Shown piece after piece: positions 45,455 through 53,603 of a stretch of 64,000 nt of DNA. The stretch is from the NCBI GenBank assembly GCA_015075105.1, contig JABTUZ010000001.1, forward strand, positions 941,001 through 1,005,000, read 5' to 3'. Under the pieces are notes generated by a model that was not told where the DNA came from, ran no database searches, and saw only the letters and a program-made list of their open reading frames with translations. This stretch comes from Leptospiraceae bacterium (GTDB lineage: Bacteria > Spirochaetota > Leptospiria > Leptospirales > Leptospiraceae). Position numbers and translations under genes: made by a program. Within the stretch, counting starts at the first letter, position 1. The number at the start of each line of letters is the position of its first letter.

Positions 45455-47196
45455 GTCGAGTCAATTTAAAGAATATTTTAAAAGGGACTCCTTTTGAGTC
45501 CGTCGATCCGGCACTTTTACAGATTGCTACCCAAAATGTCATAAACAGATTAAATGAGAAGCAAAGCAAAGTAGAAAACAGGGAAAAGAATATCTGTAGA
45601 AGACGGGCAGTTGGTAAGCGTGGTTCATTTTTGTTTTTTTGTAAGCACTATTTTCCAAACTATTTCTCGACAGAATTCGGTACACAACAAATGGAATTGA
45701 TCCATTTGATCCAGTCATATAGAGCCAAGAAAAACAAAGATGGGACGAAAAACAGAAATCCTATCAGGGCATCAGTAGCGATGTCTCGCGGGTTCGGTAA
45801 ATCGACGATTTTAACACTCTGTGGAGCAATCTGGCTTATGCTTACCGGTACGTGGAAATTCCCAATATTGATCTCTTCTACGCTTTCACAGGCAAAGGAA
45901 TTTCTACAGAAAATCCAAGAAGAAATCGAAGATAATCAGAATCTCAAAAACGATTATCCTGAACTGTTGCCCAAGAAGGATATTAAGGGTCAAAATGTTT
46001 CATGGTCTGACTATGATCTTGTTTTCAATGGTGGATTTCGTTGCATTGCAAAAGGCTGGGGGAATGCAATCCGCGGGAAAAGGTATAAACATATACGGCC
46101 AGACGCACTTCTTTTGGATGACCCAGACGAGGAAAAAGACGTTGCCTCAGAGTCTACAATGACTCGTAAATACCGTTGGTTGGAGCGTGCAGCACTCAAA
46201 TTAGGTAATGTTTGGGGCATTGATGTAATTCTTTCATATACTACAATTGCTCCGAATTGCGTTGGGGAGTATGTTTTTAACTCAGAAAGATACAAGTCAT
46301 GGATTAAAAAGAAGCACAAAGCGATTGAATTTGATCCTTCAACAGGAAAGGAATATTCAACCTGGGAGGCCGGTGCACCTCTTGCTTCTCTTTTGATTGA
46401 AAGGGATGACGACCCTGTTACGTTCGCGCAGGAACGGCAGAACGAACCATTGCCTGAGGTCGGACAGAAATTTAAAGGTCTCATCCAGACATGGGATTTT
46501 GAAAGACCAGTTTCTTTTGACGGTTGGATTCTTGCACTGGCGGTCGATCTTTCGCAAGGTAAAACCGAGCGTTCTGACTTCTCTGCTTTTGAGGGGGTTG
46601 GCCTTAATCCCAAAGGTCAATTCCTCGAATTGTATTCAGATATTCAGAGACGAAGACAAGATCAGATTATGCGGGACCTTATTTCAGCTTTGCGAGTTTT
46701 CCCATGGACAGTATGTGTAATAGAATCAAATGGCGGGCAGGACTATTTTATTGATAATTTCAAAGAAAAAGTTGAAGAATGGAATGAACTTTGCCTGAAC
46801 AAAAACAATACTGACGGATTAAAGCCGAATGATAGAATTCTTGTCCCGATAATAGGAATTGCCAATTCTGGGGACAAGATTAAGCGTATAGAATCTCAGT
46901 TACAATCGATGATTGCGTCAGGCCAGCTTAAAATCAGATCTGATTCTCATATTCTAAAAAGCCAGCTTGAAGCTTTCCCATTCTTGAAGAAAGACGGACC
47001 AGACGCACTGGAAATGTCAGTTAGGGCAATCAAGGATAATGTTGGTTCTACTATTCAGTTTCTCGCCACAGAACAAAAAGAAATTGTTTATTCGGCTGGA
47101 TTGAATCCAGATAGTGGACAAAGCGAAGAGATCAACATTGTGAGTAAATCACTAGATCAACTCAATCGTGCAAAATTAAAAAGGAGAGGTTTTTAG
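45451..47196 (+). CDS. terL: Terminase large subunit
   Basis: 581 residues. N-terminal ATPase: MSRGFGKSTILTLCG (Walker A with deviant lysine placement) and DALLLDDPDEEKD (Walker B), followed by coupling elements. The C-terminal RNase-H-like nuclease has ALAVDLSQGKTERSDFSAF and VIESNGGQDYFIDNF, with the acidic metal ligands. It packages DNA into proheads and cleaves concatemers. Overlaps the upstream gene by four bases. Confidence 0.9.
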   Translation: MSRVNLKNILKGTPFESVDPALLQIATQNVINRLNEKQSKVENREKNICRRRAVGKRGSFLFFCKHYFPNYFSTEFGTQQMELIHLIQSYRAKKNKDGTKNRNPIRASVAMSRGFGKSTILTLCGAIWLMLTGTWKFPILISSTLSQAKEFLQKIQEEIEDNQNLKNDYPELLPKKDIKGQNVSWSDYDLVFNGGFRCIAKGWGNAIRGKRYKHIRPDALLLDDPDEEKDVASESTMTRKYRWLERAALKLGNVWGIDVILSYTTIAPNCVGEYVFNSERYKSWIKKKHKAIEFDPSTGKEYSTWEAGAPLASLLIERDDDPVTFAQERQNEPLPEVGQKFKGLIQTWDFERPVSFDGWILALAVDLSQGKTERSDFSAFEGVGLNPKGQFLELYSDIQRRRQDQIMRDLISALRVFPWTVCVIESNGGQDYFIDNFKEKVEEWNELCLNKNNTDGLKPNDRILVPIIGIANSGDKIKRIESQLQSMIASGQLKIRSDSHILKSQLEAFPFLKKDGPDALEMSVRAIKDNVGSTIQFLATEQKEIVYSAGLNPDSGQSEEINIVSKSLDQLNRAKLKRRGF

Positions 47197-47253
47197 CAAA
47201 CTACATATATAGGATTTTATATGAATAATTTATTGGAAATAATAAGAGAAGAA

Positions 47254-47310
47254 TGTTACAGTTTAAGTATACATTTGCAAATCTTTTGCAAATAGTTTTA
47301 TAAATGGCTT
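47254..47310 (+). promoter_or_regulatory. Possible portal-operon promoter with TTTGCAAA repeats
   Basis: The 151-base gap before the portal gene carries TTTGCAAA twice (about 47274-47281 and 47286-47293) and TATAAA about 18 bases after the first TTGCAA. It could be a promoter with an operator. The portal ATG lacks a clear ribosome site. Confidence 0.3.
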
Positions 47311-47347
47311 GCATTAAATTCTCAGGTATTAATTCAGTCCTTTTCTC

Positions 47348-49105
47348 ATGGCAAATGGGAAAGCTGGGAGACCACGCGGTAATAATTATGAGAAAAACCG
47401 TTTAAATAGAATTCCTAAGGAATATAGAGAAAAAATAGTCTCTGGGAAGGCAACTCCAGTCAATGCAGATGACCCGGCTAAAATGCCGGTCGAAGTCTTC
47501 AGGAAATCAGCTTTTTATGATCCAGCACGGCAAGCAGTCTCACAAGCAATTGATATAAACAATCGAATGTTTGAGATTTTGAATTCTGCCAAGGACAGAA
47601 AACATCCTCTCTATAATGATGAATCTCTCATTATGTATAACATGGGGGTTCAGTTACGACCGATTTTCAGGATTACAACCGACGATTTGAGGGGCATTTC
47701 ATACTCGTCATCATTGATAGGAGCAATCCACCAGATTGTTTCAGATGATTGCTCGATGTATGCGAAATACCAGGAAGACCCTGGATTTGGAATAAAACTA
47801 AAACTTAAAGACCAGAGACCAACACCAGAACAGATCAAGTATTTTGAAGAACTTGCCGGAATATTTCTGATAATGGGCGATAAAACCGTAAGCGATTGGA
47901 GAGAGCGAGATCGTATGGGCGAAGTTCTTGAAATGGCAACAAGGGACTCGTTGGCAATCGACGCGGTTGCCTATCTAAGAACTTATAATAGGTCTGGAAA
48001 ACTGTGCGACATACGGTATCTTGATCCGGGTTCTATTTATAGAGTTGATCCACGGAAAGGGTTCCGCGGCGATTTGAAAATTACTCACGTTCAGATGATT
48101 CAAAATCAGGTAACAGAGGTATTTGAAGCCGGGCGAATCATCTATCGCCACAAGAATAACCTATCGGATGTCCGCATGAGGGGTTTCGGATATTCTCCGA
48201 TTGAGTCATGTATTACTGAAATTATGGCAATGGTAAACTCCATTAAGTGGAATGCAGACAGATTTAATCATAGAAATCCGCCACGAGCAATTATAACAAC
48301 AAAGAATCAAATTACCAAAACAGACCAGGAAAGATTGGAATTGCAATGGGAGAATCAATTTTACGGGGCAAGACCTAATTTTAGGCTTCCAATGATGTTT
48401 GGAGTCGGTGATATGCAGGTTCATAATCTCGATATTGAGGATGATTTCGCGTTTGACAAACTTCTCCAAATGACAGCTTCTTTGATTATAGCCCGACACG
48501 GTATGGACCCGGCTCAAATAGGTCTTAAACTAACTCAGTCAAATGCACTTTCAGAGGCTTCGATGGACGGTCGCCAGCATTTTTCGCGTGATAGAATGCA
48601 CGGTTCTATGATGAGCTTCCACGAGGACTGCCTGAATGAAATATACGACCCTGATATGGAGACTCTTGAAAAACTAAGTTTTATTGGGGTCAAAACAAAT
48701 GATGAGTCCAAAAAAGCAGACCTACATGAAAAGCATTTCAGGACGTATAGAAATTTAGATTCTATTTTAAAAGAAAACGATATGCCGACAATGAAAGATC
48801 AGGCTGAAAAGGCGCTCAAGGACGGAATTATCAATGAAGAAGAAGCTAAAAAATATTCTAAAATCGGACTACTTATTGGGAATCAATATGCGTCACAGGA
48901 AATAGCCAAAATTTTTACCAGTGATCCGCAAAATGGTATGCCAGGGCAGGATATTCCACCGACTCCACAGAATGAATCAGAAGAGCAAGAACTCCCATGG
49001 GGAGACGAGGATTTTATTGGGGGTGAGAACGAGACTGAATCCGTTCATCCAGACCCGGAACAATCAGTAGCATCAAGAGCAATTGCAGAACATAAAAATA
49101 ACTAA
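47348..49105 (+). CDS. Phage portal protein
   Basis: 585 residues. Portal features: an N-terminal helix-rich clip, KGFRGDLKITHVQMIQN-like strand region, GRIIYRHKNNLSD, RGFGYSPIESCITEIM, and a long Ala/Glu-rich C-terminal tail (LPWGDEDFIGGENETE). The order after terL and the size agree with SPP1-type portals. It forms the dodecameric ring through which DNA passes. No strong ribosome site was seen before ATG 47348. Confidence 0.82.
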   Translation: MANGKAGRPRGNNYEKNRLNRIPKEYREKIVSGKATPVNADDPAKMPVEVFRKSAFYDPARQAVSQAIDINNRMFEILNSAKDRKHPLYNDESLIMYNMGVQLRPIFRITTDDLRGISYSSSLIGAIHQIVSDDCSMYAKYQEDPGFGIKLKLKDQRPTPEQIKYFEELAGIFLIMGDKTVSDWRERDRMGEVLEMATRDSLAIDAVAYLRTYNRSGKLCDIRYLDPGSIYRVDPRKGFRGDLKITHVQMIQNQVTEVFEAGRIIYRHKNNLSDVRMRGFGYSPIESCITEIMAMVNSIKWNADRFNHRNPPRAIITTKNQITKTDQERLELQWENQFYGARPNFRLPMMFGVGDMQVHNLDIEDDFAFDKLLQMTASLIIARHGMDPAQIGLKLTQSNALSEASMDGRQHFSRDRMHGSMMSFHEDCLNEIYDPDMETLEKLSFIGVKTNDESKKADLHEKHFRTYRNLDSILKENDMPTMKDQAEKALKDGIINEEEAKKYSKIGLLIGNQYASQEIAKIFTSDPQNGMPGQDIPPTPQNESEEQELPWGDEDFIGGENETESVHPDPEQSVASRAIAEHKNN

Positions 49106-49119
49106 AAGGAGAAAAATTT

Positions 49120-49710
49120 ATGGAAACTGAAAAAATAGGAATAGGGCAAGAACTATCAGCGATCAAAGAAAAACTCGAATCAGGTGAAATTGAAAATTTA
49201 AGAGATGTAGAGGCCTATTGTCGTGATAAAGATTTTTCTGACGAGGAAACAAACGATATTCTGAATGCTCTTCAAGAAGAAACAGGAAAAAAGAAGACTA
49301 AAAAAGAATCAAAAGAAGAAGAAGCTCCATCAAACGAGAATAAATCTGTAAGGACAAATGACGGACGAGACTTTGTGCAAAGTTCAATTGATGCGCTCAA
49401 AAATATCGAGAAACAGGAACTTTTCTCTTTGATTACAGGGATTATGGACGCTCAATACAGACCGTTGAATGTCCGGGTGTCAGGGGCAATGAGCGCTATT
49501 CTCGATAGGGCATCTTCAGGGATTGAAGACGGGGCAACGATTGTTTCTGAACTTTCAGATGAAGTTGCTAAATTGGTTCATCAAGCTAAATTCAATGAGT
49601 ATTGTGGTATGATTGAGTCAATCTATAAGACTATTGGAACGGCTGTGGAAACAAAACTCTCCCAAATGGCACAGGCAACGGATGACTATCTTAAATCCCT
49701 GGGGAAATAA
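49120..49710 (+). CDS. Phage head-associated protein, possibly scaffold
   Basis: 196 residues, acidic and helical, with a Lys/Glu-rich middle (EETGKKKTKKESKEEEAPSN) and a C-terminal helical domain. AAAGGAG upstream. Placed after the portal and before the MuF-like gene, where scaffold or head accessory proteins are common; no homology recognised. Confidence 0.5.
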   Translation: METEKIGIGQELSAIKEKLESGEIENLRDVEAYCRDKDFSDEETNDILNALQEETGKKKTKKESKEEEAPSNENKSVRTNDGRDFVQSSIDALKNIEKQELFSLITGIMDAQYRPLNVRVSGAMSAILDRASSGIEDGATIVSELSDEVAKLVHQAKFNEYCGMIESIYKTIGTAVETKLSQMAQATDDYLKSLGK

Positions 49711-50683
49711 AGAAAGCCCATTTTTAAAATCAAGGGCTGGACGACAATTCCAGCTATTGATTGCAGATAGGCTGAAATGGATAGAATATCAAGCGCTTGG
49801 ACCAGATAAAATCAGTATCCGTGCTTCTAATCTGTATATGCGAAAAGGGATTTTTAGTTGGGGGAAAAAACATCTCCCAGAGTTTATTCAAAATATTTTC
49901 AGGAAAAATCCAAGACCTGAAAATAGACCAAAGGTTGAGCTTAAAATAGGAAATTCTGGAGGTGGAGAAATCCACACAGATGAAATTATTCCAATATCTG
50001 ATGAATTTGACGATTGGCTTTTTAAATACGTCGAGCAAGACTGGAACCCAGTCTTTAATGAGATTGGGGAAACCGGAACATTTCTGGGATATTTGTCCGG
50101 CTATCTTTCCGGAAAACTAAAACTCCCGGTAGAAACAGTTGACTCTATGGGTATTGAAGATTTTGACAGGGCTTTTAAATATAAACTTGGTGTCGGTCTT
50201 GACGACAAAGAGGCAATTGAATATAAATTAGACAGTGACCGGATTCAACATTTTGCAGAAAATTATTCAAAAAATCATTCTGCTGAATGGATAGCAGTTT
50301 ATGAGAGAGATGAAAACGGAAATATAATTTACGAAAACGGACAGCCGAAAAGAGGCGGAAAACCCTACCAATATTTAAAAGCCCTGTGGGGGGCGATGGT
50401 TACGGATGCGGTTAAGACAGGTAAATCAATCGAAGAATTGCAGTCAGAAATGGCATTTCCAGACCTTTATTCGCTTGTAGAATCCGGAAAAATGACAGAG
50501 GATGAGTATTTACAGGTATTAAACGGGCGAGAATCAGATTTGCTGACAATGAGGCTTAACAGGAACTTCAAGCGATTTGCGTTTACAGAATCGGCGATGG
50601 CGTTTAATGCTGGGGCTATATTAGCCGCGAAAGAGTCAGGGATTGAATACATGATTTTTCGTCGCGGAGCGAGAGGCATATAA
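49682..50683 (+). CDS. MuF-like head morphogenesis protein
   Basis: 333 residues from ATG 49682; the longer frame from 49613 would overlap the previous gene by almost 100 bases. Begins ILNPWGNKESPFLKSRAGRQ. A helical core follows, and RFAFTESAMAFNAGAILAAK and ESGIEYMIF fit the end of MuF domains, where an Ala-rich helix precedes a Cys-rich cluster. That cluster is missing: the protein stops at RRGARGI. So the call is by position and partial resemblance. Confidence 0.5.
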   Translation: MTILNPWGNKESPFLKSRAGRQFQLLIADRLKWIEYQALGPDKISIRASNLYMRKGIFSWGKKHLPEFIQNIFRKNPRPENRPKVELKIGNSGGGEIHTDEIIPISDEFDDWLFKYVEQDWNPVFNEIGETGTFLGYLSGYLSGKLKLPVETVDSMGIEDFDRAFKYKLGVGLDDKEAIEYKLDSDRIQHFAENYSKNHSAEWIAVYERDENGNIIYENGQPKRGGKPYQYLKALWGAMVTDAVKTGKSIEELQSEMAFPDLYSLVESGKMTEDEYLQVLNGRESDLLTMRLNRNFKRFAFTESAMAFNAGAILAAKESGIEYMIFRRGARGI

Positions 50684-50904
50684 TGATTCCAAATGATAAA
50701 ACAATAGTTAATATACGATGTATTACATATAACAGAATTATTTTTAAAATTGGAAAATATGAATTGAGTGAACAGTGCATTGAATTTCAAGTCATTCGTT
50801 TAGTAGATAGATTGGTTTTATTTTATTCAAATAACTACCTTGAGTGTATGAATTATTGTAGAGAAGATAATCTGTTTTGTTTGGGAGCAAATTTAGATGG
50901 CTAA
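50683..50904 (+). CDS. Small phage protein, 73 residues
   Basis: Overlaps its neighbours by one and eight bases. Beta-rich with Cys residues (IVNIRCITYNRIIFKIGKYE, NNYLECMNYCREDNLFC). Not recognised. Less AT-poor than adjacent structural genes, so perhaps a later addition. Confidence 0.5.
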   Translation: MIPNDKTIVNIRCITYNRIIFKIGKYELSEQCIEFQVIRLVDRLVLFYSNNYLECMNYCREDNLFCLGANLDG

Positions 50905-52417
50905 ACGATACCTAACAGGCGGGTCTAACCCATTTGAGGTATCGCCGGGTCCGTCGGTATTCAATCCTAATCCCCCGGATGATTTAATTGAAAGACAGGG
51001 TGAGTCGTTTATATGGCTTCGAGCTTTGCCAAATCCAGATGTCACCAGAGAAGATCGGATGTCATTGGCAGGCGAAAGGCAGACAATTTACAGGATAGAT
51101 AAAACACGACGGTTGCCACTCGAAACGTTACAAAACCAAGACATGGATGGCGGTCTTCTATATACCCGCTTCGGTCCTATATCAAAAATCAGGTCGCTTG
51201 TAGTTTTCAGGAATGAGGATTTCGGAGGGAACATCCCGTTGGAAGTTCTTAAATTTAGCGGAAATACAATAGAAATACGACCAAATCCTGAATTCGAGGA
51301 TTACATGCAGGTTGACTGTGATTATGAAGTGAAAGCAATGCAACTGCTTGACTTCAGAGAAATTCAATTACAGTCTGATGGGAAATATTTAGACTTAGGC
51401 ATTTATCCTGACATTATTGTAAAAGTTTTGTCTGTTTGGCGAAAAGAGTCAAACGGTATGTTTATCGAATTGAAAGATTGCTATACAGATTACAAAAATG
51501 TCATACTCCCTACGATTTCAGAGAAAGGGAGAAGGTTTAATGTTTCAGTTTTAACTTATTCTCCAATTAAGGTTGGGTATCGTTCAATTAACTCAAGAGA
51601 TAAAAGGCTTGCCGACAAGAATTTTGATATTCAGGCAGGCGATTTAGACGCAGTAGTAGGCTCAAATATTAACCTATCAAAAGGCGATATTTTAATTTCG
51701 ACACTTTCAATTGCAAACGAAACAGAGATTGTAAGAAGGAACAAAGACGGGCTTTTCCCTGTGAAATATACGCCTCTAAGAGAAATTTATTCTGTAAATT
51801 CATTGGAGCGAAGTTTCGACGATACGGAATATTCAATTCTAAATTACAGATTCATTAAAATCGAATCAGACGACATCCCAGATAATCTAACGGTCGTTTA
51901 TGGCTATAACCCTAAATTTGTAGTAATACCGGAAACAACAATTTCTGCATTATCAAAAAAGAACCAGCCAAGAAAATGGGTTTTAAGGCTATCACAAACT
52001 ACTATTGATATTGGGACATTGTTTGAAAGTGTTTTGAATTCGTCTGATTTTGAAAAATCAAAAATTGTTATTCAACCTGCCGTAAATACTAAAAAAATTT
52101 ATTGGGGGTATGCAGGAGCTACTATCACAGACATTGAAATAGTAGGTTTACAAAATTCTGATAATCGTGAAACTACATCCGGTGATTATTTTTTTGGAGT
52201 AAGCCCTGGTCTAAATTACCTATGGATTTGTGTCCCAAGTTCATTCAGCCCGATAACGGGAATTTTTGATCTGTTAAACAATTTTGAACTTTTTTCTGAT
52301 TTTAATGGGTTTATTCAGATCCCTATTCTTAATGAGTTCAGTGTCATTGAAAATTACAGATGTTACCGTTCAACCTACCAAACATCGGCAGGCGGTTGGG
52401 TAATTCGATTGACATGA
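50897..52417 (+). CDS. Virion structural protein with beta-rich C-terminal domain
   Basis: 506 residues. N-terminal half has SPGPSVFNPNPPDDLIERQG and strand-rich domains (LPLETLQNQDMDGG). The last 110 residues (KKIYWGYAGATITDIEIVGL and ENYRCYRSTYQTSAGGWVI) resemble domains found at the end of phage fibre or baseplate proteins, which bind receptors. Overlaps the upstream gene by eight bases. Confidence 0.55.
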   Translation: MAKRYLTGGSNPFEVSPGPSVFNPNPPDDLIERQGESFIWLRALPNPDVTREDRMSLAGERQTIYRIDKTRRLPLETLQNQDMDGGLLYTRFGPISKIRSLVVFRNEDFGGNIPLEVLKFSGNTIEIRPNPEFEDYMQVDCDYEVKAMQLLDFREIQLQSDGKYLDLGIYPDIIVKVLSVWRKESNGMFIELKDCYTDYKNVILPTISEKGRRFNVSVLTYSPIKVGYRSINSRDKRLADKNFDIQAGDLDAVVGSNINLSKGDILISTLSIANETEIVRRNKDGLFPVKYTPLREIYSVNSLERSFDDTEYSILNYRFIKIESDDIPDNLTVVYGYNPKFVVIPETTISALSKKNQPRKWVLRLSQTTIDIGTLFESVLNSSDFEKSKIVIQPAVNTKKIYWGYAGATITDIEIVGLQNSDNRETTSGDYFFGVSPGLNYLWICVPSSFSPITGIFDLLNNFELFSDFNGFIQIPILNEFSVIENYRCYRSTYQTSAGGWVIRLT

Positions 52418-52475
52418 ATTATTTGTTTGACATTTTAAGAATATTTCATTTCAGAACATTTAGGAATATTTCCAA

Positions 52476-53600
52476 ATGCCAAAAGTAATCGCACCAATAA
52501 TCCCTGCGAGTCCTACGGACAGCTACCCTACGCACGATAGTAAATACGGGCTTGGAGGGTATCGTGAAGTTTTGGATATTACAGAACGGGATTTAATTTC
52601 ATCGGACAGGCGAAGGGAAGGAATGTCTGTTTTCGTTCAATCAGAAGGGGTTGAATACAAACTTATCGGTGGCATACTGAATAGTAACTGGGTAGGTTCG
52701 TCTTCCAAGTCAGGTATTGCAATTATCGACTTCGGAGCGACTCCAACAGATAATGGTTCAGTTGTTATCACTGGTCAAAGCGGAATCATGGATACGTCCG
52801 GCATTCAGGTGTCGATTATGGCACGCTCAACGATAGATAATGACGAAAATTCACAGCCTTTCATTTCCGGTTCGCTCCATTTCTCTGCACAGTCGATTAA
52901 CACTGGAGTTGTTTCAGGGACTCCATCCTCGATGAAAATGGGAAACATTCAAATAACATTAGCAGATCTGCAAAACAATAAATCGTATCCGGCAATGCAA
53001 TCAGGAAAAGGGTTGTCCGGCTATCAAGGGCAGAATGGTCAGACTCAAGGACAAAACGCTCAGTGGTCCAATACTGCCGAACCAACAGCGGCGACTGCAA
53101 CTAATACGACAGCCGCACTTGGTTCTGGTCTTGGTGGATTATTCAAGGCTAATGCAATGGCTACAAGTGGAACTGATTTGATTATTCAGTCGTTCCAAAA
53201 TCCAGTTCCAACGCTGAACATCACAGGACGGAATTTACATGTAAGAGGTGTCCGGATCGATTTAGTAAATCAGGTTGTGCAAGTTGCAACGACTCCATTC
53301 ACGTTTGCAATAGCATTGGCAGTTGGTCATACTGCGGTATCTCTTGCAACGGTTGAATCAGCTTCTTTTGCCACAGGTACAACAAAAGCTCCAAGAAAAA
53401 TACCATTAGGTTTTCTGCATTTACCTATCGGTGCAGTAGATGGAGAATCTGCAAGAGATCGAATTTATATTAAATTCGATACTCCAATAGTCGTATATCC
53501 CTCACAATTTATTGCGATTGTAGCAAAAGTTATCAAAGGAACTGCAACGACACCGGAAACTTTACTGTTTTCAGTTGGTTATGATTCTTATTGGGAGTAG
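52476..53600 (+). CDS. Virion structural protein (fibre/collar-like)
   Basis: 374 residues. Starts YPTHDSKYGLGGYREVLDIT, then SSDRRREGMSVFVQSEGVEY, a pattern I associate with phage fibre N-termini (registration of short beta segments). A Gly/Gln/Thr-rich low-complexity stretch lies around 185-215. The C-terminal part is beta-rich (NLHVRGVRIDLVNQVVQVAT). Likely a trimeric fibre or decoration protein. Confidence 0.5.
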   Translation: MPKVIAPIIPASPTDSYPTHDSKYGLGGYREVLDITERDLISSDRRREGMSVFVQSEGVEYKLIGGILNSNWVGSSSKSGIAIIDFGATPTDNGSVVITGQSGIMDTSGIQVSIMARSTIDNDENSQPFISGSLHFSAQSINTGVVSGTPSSMKMGNIQITLADLQNNKSYPAMQSGKGLSGYQGQNGQTQGQNAQWSNTAEPTAATATNTTAALGSGLGGLFKANAMATSGTDLIIQSFQNPVPTLNITGRNLHVRGVRIDLVNQVVQVATTPFTFAIALAVGHTAVSLATVESASFATGTTKAPRKIPLGFLHLPIGAVDGESARDRIYIKFDTPIVVYPSQFIAIVAKVIKGTATTPETLLFSVGYDSYWE

Positions 53601-53603
53601 GAA